A stretch of 21,355 bases of DNA, taken from the NCBI GenBank assembly GCA_937884385.1, contig CALGCW010000092.1:1-21355 (forward strand), given 5' to 3'. Both the position numbers and the translations under genes were made by a program. Each line of letters begins with the position of its first letter. The stretch's first letter is position 1. Positions 14,830 to 21,355 of the stretch are shown here, piece after piece. The stretch is from an uncultured Clostridia bacterium (lineage in GTDB: Bacteria > Bacillota > Clostridia > Oscillospirales > CAG-272). The notes below the pieces were generated by a model that saw only the letters and a program-made list of their open reading frames with translations, was not told where the DNA came from and did no database searches.

Positions 14830-17460
14830 ATGAAATGGACATCACTTAACGATCTGAGAGAGAGCTATCTTTCATTCTTCGAGAAAAAAGGACACCTCCG
14901 TCTCAAATCCTTCCCACTTGTTCCTATTAATGACAAATCACTCCTTCTTATCAACTCCGGTATGGCTCCTATGAAGAAGTTCTTCACAGGTGAAGAGGAG
15001 CCCCCGAGAAATAGAGTCTGCACCTGTCAGAAGTGCATCAGAACGCCCGACCTTGAGCGTGTTGGACACACGGCTCGTCACGGCACGTTCTTTGAGATGC
15101 TTGGAAACTTCTCCTTCGGCGACTACTTTAAGGTAGAAGCTATCGAATGGTGCTGGGAGTTTCTTACAAAGGAGCTTGAAATTCCCGAGGAGCTTCTTTG
15201 GCCCTCGATCTATGAGCACGACGACGAGTCCTATGACATTTGGGTAAATCACATCGGTGTAAACCCCGATCACGTTGTTCGTATGGGCAAGGCAGACAAC
15301 TTCTGGGAGCACGGCACGGGTCCTTGCGGACCTTGCTCCGAGATCTACTTTGACCGCGGTGAAAAGTATGGCTGCGGTGACCCCAACTGCCGCCCCGGTT
15401 GCGAGTGCGACAGATATATGGAGATCTGGAATAACGTATTCTCACAGTTTAATAATATGGGCGACGGCACCTATGAGGAGCTTGCGCAGAAGAATATCGA
15501 TACGGGTATGGGACTTGAGCGTCTTGCTTGCGTAATGCAGAGCGTTGACAATATGTTCGAGGTAGACTCCATCCGCAGAATTATCGATAAGGTTTGCGAG
15601 ATCTGCGGTAAGACATACGGTGCGGATGCAAACAACGATATCTCCATCCGTGTTATCACCGACCACACAAGAAGCGCAATGTTTATGATCGCTGACGGCG
15701 TTATCCCCTCAAACGAGGGCAGAGGATACGTTCTTCGCAGAATTATCCGTCGCGCTTGCCGTCACGGAAAGCTTCTCGGCATCGATCACGCGTTCCTTGT
15801 TGATATGGTTAACGTTGCGATAGCAGAGAGCTGTGAGGCATATCCCGAGCTTAAGGAAAAGGGAGATTATATCCGCAAGGTCCTTTCTATGGAGGAGGAC
15901 CGCTTTGATGCGACAATCGACGCAGGTCTTTCCATTCTCTCCGACCTCATTCGCGGCGCGATAAAGGATAACAGCGATACTATTTCCGGCGAGGAAGTAT
16001 TTAAGCTCTATGATACTTTTGGTTTCCCGATCGACCTTACCCGTGAGATAGCGGAGGAGAACCATCTTAAGATAGACGAGGAGCAATTCAAGGTATTGAT
16101 GCTCAATCAGAGAAACCGCGCAAGAGAGGCGAGAGCCAATATCAGCGGTTGGTCCGATAACTCCAAGAATATCTTGGCAGACCTTCCCAAGACTGAATTT
16201 ACGGGATATACCGAATACAGAAGCGAAGCTAAAGTGCTTGCGATACTTGTTAATGACGAGAGCGTTGAGAGCGTCAACGAGGGCGATTGCACCGTCGTGC
16301 TTGACAGAACACCCTTCTACGGTGAAGGCGGCGGTCAGGTAGGCGATAACGGTACGATCTACGGAGATAACGTGCTGCTTTCTGTTTACGATACGAAAAA
16401 GACCGACGGTGTTTATATCCATCTTTGCATAGTTGCAAACGGTACGCTTAACGTCGGTGATACGGTAAAGGCGGATATTCTTGATGCTCGACGCGATGCT
16501 ATAAAGAGAAATCATTCCGCTGCGCACCTTCTTCAGGCGGCTCTCCGTACGGTTCTCGGAACTCACGTTGAGCAGGCGGGCTCTTACGTTGACGAAAACG
16601 TATGCCGTTTTGACTTTACTCATTTTGTGGCACTTACTGATGATGAGATCAAAAAGGTCGAGGCGTTGGTAAACGCACATATTCTTGCGGCAAATGAGAT
16701 CACAACAAGAGAAATGGACATTGAAAGCGCAAGAAAAGAGGGAGCAATGGCTCTCTTTGGTGAAAAGTACGGCAAGACCGTTCGCGTAGTCAAAATGGGA
16801 ACGTTCTCGACCGAGCTTTGCGGCGGTACGCATTGTGACAATACGGGCAAGATCGGACTTTTCAAGATCATTTCCGAGTCGAGCGTGGCGGCAGGTGTCA
16901 GAAGAATTGAGGCGGTCACAGGTCTTGGCGTTCTTCACATCCTTGCAACACGTGACGCGCTTATTGCACAGACTGCGGCAGAGCTTAAGGTCCCCAACGT
17001 TAACGATCTTTCAAAGCGCGCAAACGCAGTTATGGGCGAGATAGCTTCTCTCAAGAAGGAGATAGAGGCGCTTAACAATAAGATCGCCGCATCAAAGCTT
17101 GACGGAGTTTTGAACTCTGCAAAGCAGATCAAGGGAGTTAAGCTCATCGCTTGGAGCGCAGAGGGTATGGATCTTGACAGCGCAAGGACCCTTGGAGATA
17201 AGATCAAGGCAGAGAACTCTGATACAGTTGCAGTGCTTGCGGTCAACGCACACGGTAAGCTCAACTTCATCGCGGTTGCAGGTAAGGACGCCGTTGCAAA
17301 CGGTATACACGCAGGCAAGCTCGTTGGCGCGGTAGCGGCTGTCACAGGAGGCAAGGGCGGCGGACGTCCCGACTCTGCTATGGCGGGCGGAGCCGATGCT
17401 TCAAAGATAGATGAAGCACTCGCAAAGGCTGCCGAGATCGTCGAAGCTATGGCGAAGTAA
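14830..17460 (+). CDS. alaS: Alanine--tRNA ligase
   Basis: An 876-residue alanyl-tRNA synthetase of normal bacterial length, charging tRNA-Ala in the cytoplasm. The class II catalytic core covers about residues 1-240, with motif 2 around RHGTFFEMLGNFSF (from Arg83) and motif 3 at TGMGLERL (225-232). A tRNA-recognition region follows. The editing domain has the metal-binding pair HSAAH (His562, His566) and CGGTH (Cys664, His668). The C-terminal DHHA1 domain ends with GGKGGGRPDSAMAGG. All key residues are present. The ATG is supported by GAAAGGAAA about 10 bases upstream and by the conserved N-terminus. Expression is controlled by the upstream T-box, and the gene is followed by its own terminator, so it is monocistronic. 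Confidence 0.98.
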   Translation: MKWTSLNDLRESYLSFFEKKGHLRLKSFPLVPINDKSLLLINSGMAPMKKFFTGEEEPPRNRVCTCQKCIRTPDLERVGHTARHGTFFEMLGNFSFGDYFKVEAIEWCWEFLTKELEIPEELLWPSIYEHDDESYDIWVNHIGVNPDHVVRMGKADNFWEHGTGPCGPCSEIYFDRGEKYGCGDPNCRPGCECDRYMEIWNNVFSQFNNMGDGTYEELAQKNIDTGMGLERLACVMQSVDNMFEVDSIRRIIDKVCEICGKTYGADANNDISIRVITDHTRSAMFMIADGVIPSNEGRGYVLRRIIRRACRHGKLLGIDHAFLVDMVNVAIAESCEAYPELKEKGDYIRKVLSMEEDRFDATIDAGLSILSDLIRGAIKDNSDTISGEEVFKLYDTFGFPIDLTREIAEENHLKIDEEQFKVLMLNQRNRAREARANISGWSDNSKNILADLPKTEFTGYTEYRSEAKVLAILVNDESVESVNEGDCTVVLDRTPFYGEGGGQVGDNGTIYGDNVLLSVYDTKKTDGVYIHLCIVANGTLNVGDTVKADILDARRDAIKRNHSAAHLLQAALRTVLGTHVEQAGSYVDENVCRFDFTHFVALTDDEIKKVEALVNAHILAANEITTREMDIESARKEGAMALFGEKYGKTVRVVKMGTFSTELCGGTHCDNTGKIGLFKIISESSVAAGVRRIEAVTGLGVLHILATRDALIAQTAAELKVPNVNDLSKRANAVMGEIASLKKEIEALNNKIAASKLDGVLNSAKQIKGVKLIAWSAEGMDLDSARTLGDKIKAENSDTVAVLAVNAHGKLNFIAVAGKDAVANGIHAGKLVGAVAAVTGGKGGGRPDSAMAGGADASKIDEALAKAAEIVEAMAK

Positions 17461-17480
17461 AAAAGATCAATAAATATCTT

Positions 17481-17514
17481 AAACGGCAGGGAGTAATCCT
17501 TGCCGTTTTTTTTT
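17481..17514 (+). terminator. alaS terminator (copy A of a duplicated element)
   Basis: AACGGCA (17482-17488) pairs with TGCCGTT (17501-17507), extended by GGG with CCT across an AGTAAT loop, then an unbroken run of nine T (17506-17514). The same hairpin, and the bases after it, recur at 18624-18673. Confidence 0.92.
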
Positions 17515-17532
17515 GTGTGGGTTGTAGGAAGT
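17481..17532 (+). repeat. Direct repeat copy A flanking the lipoprotein pair
   Basis: These 52 bases (terminator stem, T-run, then GTGTGGGTTGTAGGAAGT) are repeated at 18624-18673. The only difference is nine versus seven T in the T-run. The AAAGAT-AATAAAT-like bases just upstream are loosely similar too. The identity continues about 18 bases past the hairpin, so it is more than two similar terminators. Confidence 0.9.
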
Positions 17533-17571
17533 CAAATGATGATTACGCCTACTTCATTAATAAAGTTATTC

Positions 17572-17600
17572 TTGACAAAACTATGAAATGTTTTTATAAT
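17572..17600 (+). promoter_or_regulatory. Consensus promoter of the small lipoprotein pair
   Basis: TTGACA (17572-17577), 17 bases, TATAAT (17595-17600): a perfect sigma-A consensus, 33 bases before the start codon. It indicates strong independent expression of the two lipoprotein genes. Confidence 0.9.
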
Positions 17601-17632
17601 AAAAATATAAGATTGCTATAGGAGGGAATTCA

Positions 17633-18085
17633 ATGAAGCAAATAGTTGCTCTTTTACTTATTTTTTGTACAATCGCTCTGTCGGGATGTAGTGATGTAAA
17701 GGCTTATTTTGATAATATCCATACCGAACATATGGAAGCGAAGAAATTTGTTGAAGATTTTTTGTTTTTTTTAGGCAATGATATTGAGACAGCTAAAACC
17801 TATTTGCACCCGAATTTTTATGCTGAAAAACAAGGTTTTGATGCATTTGTAGAAGATTTTAATAATCAATATGAAGTTAATATTTTAGATGGAATTACAA
17901 TATATGATGATGCTGGCGGTTCGGTCGGTGGTCGTGGATACTATCCTAGGGATAATTACTCTTATTCGTATGAAGAATGTATTTATGGCTTGATAATCAG
18001 CGGTAGAAGGATTTATATTTCCATAGAAGTAAGGAAAGATGAGTATGGATATGGAATATATACATTTGAGGAGTATGACGATTAG
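17633..18085 (+). CDS. Small lipoprotein of unknown function, paralogue 1
   Basis: A 150-residue predicted lipoprotein: signal MKQIVALLLIFCTIALSGC with lipobox LSGC (Cys19). AGGAGGG at 17620-17626 and a perfect promoter precede it. The mature part has a helical start (EAKKFVEDFLFFL), the motif ETAKTYLHPNFY, then Tyr-rich strands ending YGYGIYTFE. It is a diverged paralogue of the next gene: both share the signal-peptide start, an acidic residue-x-A-(K/R)-x-YLHP-(N/D)-F block, a DAF segment, an (I/S)-DG-(I/V)-x-I block and a final YG(Y/V) strand. The size and pattern would suit an NTF2-like alpha+beta fold, but that is a guess. The gene is more AT-rich than alaS and prfC beside it. I do not recognise a characterised family. 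Confidence 0.82.
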   Translation: MKQIVALLLIFCTIALSGCSDVKAYFDNIHTEHMEAKKFVEDFLFFLGNDIETAKTYLHPNFYAEKQGFDAFVEDFNNQYEVNILDGITIYDDAGGSVGGRGYYPRDNYSYSYEECIYGLIISGRRIYISIEVRKDEYGYGIYTFEEYDD

Positions 18086-18100
18086 TTTAAGGAGGTTCAT

Positions 18101-18523
18101 ATGAAAAAACTGGTAGCGATACTGTTAATTTTTTGCGCTCTTTTTTTCTCAAGCTGTGACATACAAGGCTCGATTGATAATGCAAAAGTTTTTTCAGAGA
18201 ATTTTGTTAAGACATTAGATGATGATTTAGATAATGCAAGAATATACTTACATCCGGATTTTTGGCCGGGAGAAGAAAGACTTGATGCATTTATTAATCA
18301 GTTGGAGAGGGCTAATGATATAGATTTTTCCGATGGCGTGGAAATAGTAAACTGTGAATGGCGTGCTTATGGAGTTTATGACGGAAACTACGATGGCAGT
18401 TTGTATAAATACTCCTTTGAACTTTCGGTAGGAGAAAAATTAATAACTATGTTTGTTCTTGTAATTGAAAACAATAAAGGATATGGCGTTAAGTATTTTG
18501 GCGTTGACCCGAACTTGAAATAA
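18101..18523 (+). CDS. Small lipoprotein of unknown function, paralogue 2
   Basis: A 140-residue predicted lipoprotein: signal MKKLVAILLIFCALFFSSC with lipobox FSSC (Cys19). It starts 15 bases after the previous stop with AAGGAGG at 18089-18095, so it is co-transcribed with paralogue 1. It has the shared block LDNARIYLHPDFW, then LDAFINQL, DFSDGVEI, a KYSFEL strand and GYGVKYFG near the end. Compared with paralogue 1 it lacks the Tyr/Gly-rich insertion before the last strands. A tandem duplication followed by divergence is the simplest history. Function is unknown. The pair lies between two copies of the same terminator region. Its transcript should end at the second copy. Confidence 0.82.
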   Translation: MKKLVAILLIFCALFFSSCDIQGSIDNAKVFSENFVKTLDDDLDNARIYLHPDFWPGEERLDAFINQLERANDIDFSDGVEIVNCEWRAYGVYDGNYDGSLYKYSFELSVGEKLITMFVLVIENNKGYGVKYFGVDPNLK

Positions 18524-18623
18524 AACCATAGGATAATCATATGCTTTTTTGAAACCATGCGCTTTGACAACACAATCAGTGACTCGACAATGTAGCAAGG
18601 ATGTTAAAAAAGATAAATAAATC

Positions 18624-18657
18624 AAACGGCAGGGAGTAATCCTTGCCGTTTTTTTGT
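18624..18657 (+). terminator. Terminator after the lipoprotein pair (copy B)
   Basis: The same hairpin as at 17481-17514 (AACGGCA pairing with TGCCGTT, AGTAAT loop) with a run of seven T up to 18655. It lies 100 bases after the stop at 18523. Confidence 0.9.
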
Positions 18658-18673
18658 GTGGGTTGTAGGAAGT
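18624..18673 (+). repeat. Direct repeat copy B flanking the lipoprotein pair
   Basis: A 50-base copy of 17481-17532, identical except for two fewer T in the T-run. After it the sequence diverges (GGAGAGAAG here, CAAATGATG after copy A). Confidence 0.9.
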
Positions 18674-18819
18674 GGAGAGAAGATACAAAGAAAATATTTT
18701 TCGCTTTTTTGAAAAAAAGCTCGCAAAAAACTTTTTGAAGAGCTACGCGTAAAGCTTTGGTGCAAATTGTGTTGCACTAAATCAAAATTTGAAATTTTTC
18801 ATTATTTTCTTAAAACGTA
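18674..18819 (+). other. AT-rich intergenic DNA before prfC
   Basis: No gene is visible here, nor in the 100 bases between the stop at 18523 and copy B. It holds a short A/T hairpin, GCTTTTT with AAAAAGC (18703-18720), and a 6-bp inverted repeat GTGCAA (18760-18765) with TTGCAC (18772-18777). The latter could be a small operator, but nothing else supports that. Confidence 0.4.
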
Positions 18820-18848
18820 TTGAAATATAGTTCAAAATATAGTAAAAT
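18820..18848 (+). promoter_or_regulatory. Probable sigma-A promoter of prfC
   Basis: TTGAAA (18820-18825), 17 bases, TAAAAT (18843-18848), 44 bases before the prfC start. Both boxes are near consensus. The surroundings are AT-rich, which lowers certainty. Confidence 0.65.
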
Positions 18849-18892
18849 AAAAATGTTGTGAACATTTAGTAGTAAATACAAGAGGAAATAAA

Positions 18893-20485
18893 ATGGCAGA
18901 TTTATCAAAAGAAATAAAAAGAAGAAGAACGTTTGCGATCATCTCCCATCCCGACGCGGGTAAGACAACGCTCACAGAGAAATTTTTGCTCTACGGCGGT
19001 GCGATACAGTCCGCAGGAACGGTAAAGGGCAAGGCAAGTGACCGTCACGCAACGAGTGACTGGATGGACCTCGAAAAGCAGAGAGGTATCTCCATCACGT
19101 CATCCGTTATGCAGTTTGAATACGACGATTATTGCATTAACATTCTTGACACACCCGGACACCAGGATTTCTCTGAGGATACCTACCGCACGCTTATGGC
19201 GGCAGACAGCGCGGTAATGGTCATCGATGCGGCAAAGGGTATCGAGCCGCAGACGCGCAAGCTCTTCAAGGTCTGCGCTATGCGTGATATTCCGATCTTC
19301 ACATTTATCAACAAGCTTGACCGTGAGGCACGTGACCCCTTTGACCTTCTTGACGAGCTTGAAAGGGAATTCGGCATCGGAACTTATCCTATGAACTGGC
19401 CCATCGGCTGCGGAGTAAATTTCAAGGGCGTTTTTGACCGCGAAAGACGTTCGATCCTCGCATTTGACGAGTTCCACAGCGGACGGAACCGCATCGAGGG
19501 CGTTGCGTGTGATATAACAGATATTGAAAAAATGGATTCTCTTATCGGTGAGTACGACAGACGCGCGCTCGTTGATCAGGTAGAGCTTCTCGACGTTGCA
19601 AGCTACGAATTCGATCTGGAAAAGGTACGTCACGGCAAGCTTTCTCCCGTTTTCTTCGGATCGGCTCTTAACAACTTCGGCGTTGAGCCCTTCTTAAAGA
19701 GCTTTCTTGAAATGACGACCTCTCCGCTTCCGCGCCGTGCGGGCGAGCAGGTCATAGACCCCTTTGATGAGAAGTTTTCCGCCTTCGTTTTCAAAATTCA
19801 GGCGAATATGAATAAGGCGCACCGTGACAGAATAGCGTTTATGCGCATCTGCTCGGGCAAATTTGAAAGAAATAAAGAGTATTTGCACGTACAGGCGGGC
19901 AAGGTCGCAAAGCTCTCCCAGCCACAGCAGATGATGGCACAGGAGCGCGAGATCATCGATAACGCCTATGCAGGAGACATTATAGGTGTGTTCGACCCGG
20001 GTATCTTTTCCATTGGAGACACGGTCTGCGATCCCTCACTCAAATTCACATTTGAGAGGATACCCACCTTCGCTCCCGAGCATTTTGCACTCGTTGAGCA
20101 GAAGGACTCTATGAAGCGCAAGCAGTTTGCAAAGGGAATGAATCAGATCGCGCAGGAGGGTGCTATTCAGATGTTCTTTGAGCCCAATTCGGGTATGGAG
20201 CGTGTGATCGTCGGCGTTGTGGGCGTTCTTCAGTTCGAGGTGCTTGAATATCGACTTAAGCACGAATACGGCGTTGATATCATTCGCCGCCCAATGCCGC
20301 AGCAGTATATTCGTTGGATAGAGAACGAGAACGTTGATCCTACAAGGCTGACACTTGATACCGATACGAAATGGGTACAGGACTACAGAGGGAACAACCT
20401 TCTTATCTTCCCGAGAGAATGGAGCATTCGCTGGGCACAGGAGAAAAATAAGGACCTTGTTCTTAAAGAATTTCACGAAAGATAA
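18893..20485 (+). CDS. prfC: Peptide chain release factor 3
   Basis: A 530-residue translational GTPase, the same length as typical RF3 (about 529). RF3 helps release RF1/RF2 from the ribosome after termination. GTPase motifs are intact: P-loop SHPDAGKTT (18-26), switch region QRGISIT, DTPGH (86-90) and NKLD (140-143). RF3-specific stretches include SDWMDLEKQRGISITSSV, PMNWPIGCG and the C-terminal REWSIRWAQEKN. The HPDAGKTT form with Asp, and the DTPGHQDFSEDTYRTL context, separate it from EF-G and from TetM-type protection proteins. AGAGGA at 18881-18886 precedes the ATG. It has its own promoter and terminator and appears monocistronic. Confidence 0.97.
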   Translation: MADLSKEIKRRRTFAIISHPDAGKTTLTEKFLLYGGAIQSAGTVKGKASDRHATSDWMDLEKQRGISITSSVMQFEYDDYCINILDTPGHQDFSEDTYRTLMAADSAVMVIDAAKGIEPQTRKLFKVCAMRDIPIFTFINKLDREARDPFDLLDELEREFGIGTYPMNWPIGCGVNFKGVFDRERRSILAFDEFHSGRNRIEGVACDITDIEKMDSLIGEYDRRALVDQVELLDVASYEFDLEKVRHGKLSPVFFGSALNNFGVEPFLKSFLEMTTSPLPRRAGEQVIDPFDEKFSAFVFKIQANMNKAHRDRIAFMRICSGKFERNKEYLHVQAGKVAKLSQPQQMMAQEREIIDNAYAGDIIGVFDPGIFSIGDTVCDPSLKFTFERIPTFAPEHFALVEQKDSMKRKQFAKGMNQIAQEGAIQMFFEPNSGMERVIVGVVGVLQFEVLEYRLKHEYGVDIIRRPMPQQYIRWIENENVDPTRLTLDTDTKWVQDYRGNNLLIFPREWSIRWAQEKNKDLVLKEFHER

Positions 20486-20513
20486 AAAAAGAGAGGCAAA
20501 CGCCTCTCTTTTT
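20486..20513 (+). terminator. Intrinsic terminator of prfC
   Basis: AAAAAGAGAGGC (20486-20497) pairs with GCCTCTCTTTTT (20502-20513) around AAAC, directly after the stop. The A- and T-runs on either side would let it work in both directions. Confidence 0.9.
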
Positions 20514-20592
20514 GTAGAAATGGGTGCAATTTTATCTGCCATAAATATCATCTCTTGATAATAAGTATAGTATAAATCTATGTAGACAGCAA

Positions 20593-20760
20593 TAATGAAA
20601 TCCTGCCTTGCAGGATGAAATCCAAACAAGTTTGGATGAAATCTTCAGCCTATGGCTTCAGATGAAATTAATTCCGCCTACTTCTTCCGACGAAGTCGGA
20701 TTTCGTCGCGAAGCGATTTCATTCACGTCAGTTAATTTATTCTGCGGAAGGCGGATTTAG
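20593..20760. repeat. Array of short hairpins punctuated by GATGAAAT (structured non-coding element)
   Basis: No gene is seen here. On the plus strand, three hairpins follow each other with GAA or GATGAAAT between them: ATCCTGC/GCAGGAT (20600-20616), ATCCAAAC/GTTTGGAT (20620-20637), and ATCT..AGCC/GGCT..AGAT (20641-20663). Two further hairpins with GAA loops, TCCGAC/GTCGGA (20686-20700) and TCGC/GCGA (20706-20716), show the same GAAATC punctuation when read on the minus strand. The left and right halves therefore face each other. CCGCCT (20674-20679) can pair with AGGCGG (20749-20754) around the inner hairpins. Stem sequences differ while the linker is constant, which suggests a structured RNA or DNA element. 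It is not CRISPR and encodes no ORF. I recall similar arrays in Clostridia intergenic DNA but cannot name the family. Confidence 0.7.
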
Positions 20761-20763
20761 TTG

Positions 20764-20802
20764 AAAAGGACTCAGGCTTCATATCAAAACCTGAGTCCTT
20801 TT
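20764..20802. terminator. Bidirectional terminator-like hairpin between convergent genes
   Basis: A perfect 13-bp stem, AAAAGGACTCAGG (20764-20776) with CCTGAGTCCTTTT (20790-20802), around a 13-base loop. It lies downstream of the minus-strand HEAT-like gene and of prfC, so it could end transcription from either side. Confidence 0.75.
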
Positions 20803-20838
20803 CTGGCAACAGTTGATAATAATGATACGGTTTTATAT

Positions 20839-20891
20839 GGTTGCACAAGGGTTGCATTGGAGTTGCAACCCTCAGAGGAAAATGCAACCCT
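20839..20891. repeat. Nested inverted repeat with GGTTGCA arms
   Basis: Two left arms, GGTTGCA (20839-20845) and AGGGTTGCA (20848-20856), face two right arms, both TGCAACCCT (20864-20872 and 20883-20891). The inner pair gives a 9-bp stem with a 7-base loop; the outer arms give a second 7-bp stem. Alternative pairings are possible. It lies just beyond the stop of the minus-strand gene at 20919. Confidence 0.55.
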
Positions 20892-20918
20892 CATGAAAAG
20901 AGTTCGACAAATTGGAAT

Positions 20919-21355
20919 TTACTCAGTTAAGATTCTTTCAGTTTCTTTTATGTCCTTTTCAATCAGAGGGCGCATACTGTCTTTGTATTTTGATAAATCA
21001 GCTCCATGAAAACAGGATAGTATCCTTGGAATATATTGTGGTTTTGCTATGCCTACTTGTGCAAGAGCTTTAATACACTGTCTGGCAGTAATCGGTTTTT
21101 CATCCGTAATATGTGACAGATACTCTGATAGAATAGTATCAAAGCGGTTATCATCATCCCACTTAGCATTGGCGGCAAGAATGTACAATGCACGATTTCT
21201 TACCAAGGAATTAGGATGATTAAGCAGTGAAGCAAATGTATCAAAGTATTCATACCATTCATCGGTATCCTGACTCTCTGATATGATTTTATCGGCAATC
21301 GCACAAGCGTATTTATCATCTTTCGATGTCAAATTGGCAATAAGATTTTCGCGCA
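20919..21355 (-). CDS. HEAT-like repeat protein, 5' partial (often annotated SufBD-like)
   Basis: The minus-strand frame is open to the window edge and stops at 20919-20921; the true start is beyond 21355, so the TTG at 21332 is not the start. The visible 145 or so residues are all-helical, with paired helices: SLLNHPNSLVRNRALYILAANAKW, then ITARQCIKALAQVGIAKP, then SMRPLIEKDIKET. This matches a family of small HEAT-like repeat proteins in Clostridia that databases often label 'SufBD protein', though nothing here shows a role in Fe-S assembly. A scaffold or protein-binding role is more likely from the fold. It is convergent with prfC, and the hairpin at 20764-20802 probably ends its transcript. 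Confidence 0.75.
   Translation of the reverse strand, partial: RENLIANLTSKDDKYACAIADKIISESQDTDEWYEYFDTFASLLNHPNSLVRNRALYILAANAKWDDDNRFDTILSEYLSHITDEKPITARQCIKALAQVGIAKPQYIPRILSCFHGADLSKYKDSMRPLIEKDIKETERILTE

Noticed and set aside
15709..16938. 409-codon open frame on the minus strand within alaS
   Set aside because: It is a by-product of alaS codon use; the plus-strand frame is a complete, conserved synthetase.
20593..20760. CRISPR array
   Set aside because: The constant parts are only about 8 bases, the variable parts are self-complementary, and orientation flips midway; spacers of uniform length are absent.
20761..21009. Plus-strand open frame of 82 codons
   Set aside because: It starts with TTG inside a 13-bp hairpin, crosses the nested inverted repeat and runs antisense to the HEAT-like gene; no ribosome site.

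Overview
The window looks like chromosomal DNA from a gut-type Clostridia bacterium (Bacillota), probably uncultured. Pointers are the alanine T-box leader in front of alaS, a class II (Firmicutes-type) galT, several type II lipoprotein signal peptides, strong AGGAGG-like ribosome binding sites, and very large modular surface lipoproteins carrying GLUG, LamG and Big_2-type modules. Genus cannot be decided from the sequence alone.

Layout. (1) 1-8342: surface-lipoprotein block. It holds the 3' end of a GLUG-repeat protein, then a 904-residue lipoprotein with an SGNH/SASA-type carbohydrate esterase head and two CBM9-like modules. Twelve bases later comes a 1682-residue lipoprotein that joins Cys/His-rich repeats, a LamG-like domain, a calcineurin-type metallophosphoesterase, a ten-repeat GLUG array and a glycerophosphodiester phosphodiesterase. 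A strong hairpin closes the block. (2) 8429-14433: a tight four-gene operon of intracellular GH2 hydrolase, exported GH43 lipoprotein, PHP-type metal phosphoesterase and galT, ending in a clear terminator. (3) 14444-17514: consensus promoter, T-box leader with GCU specifier, alaS, terminator. (4) 17572-18657: an AT-rich pair of tandem paralogous small lipoproteins with their own consensus promoter, bracketed by two near-identical ~50 bp copies of the alaS terminator region. (5) 18820-20513: prfC (RF3) with its own promoter and terminator. (6) 20514-20918: about 400 bases of non-coding, highly structured DNA (a hairpin array, a bidirectional terminator, a nested inverted repeat). (7) 20919-21355, minus strand: a partial HEAT-like repeat protein.

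Regions 1 and 2 together read as a locus for decorated or phosphorylated glycan use. Surface enzymes would remove acyl groups and cleave phosphodiester/phosphomonoester decorations, and GH43 would trim side chains outside the cell. GH2 inside would release monosaccharides, with galT sending galactose into the Leloir pathway. No transporter, regulator or galK is visible, so this role is inferred from domain content and gene order. Regions 3 and 5 are ordinary translation housekeeping. The features that stand out are the dual phosphoesterase architecture at 3242-8290, the hairpin array at 20593-20760, and the lipoprotein pair lying between duplicated terminators.
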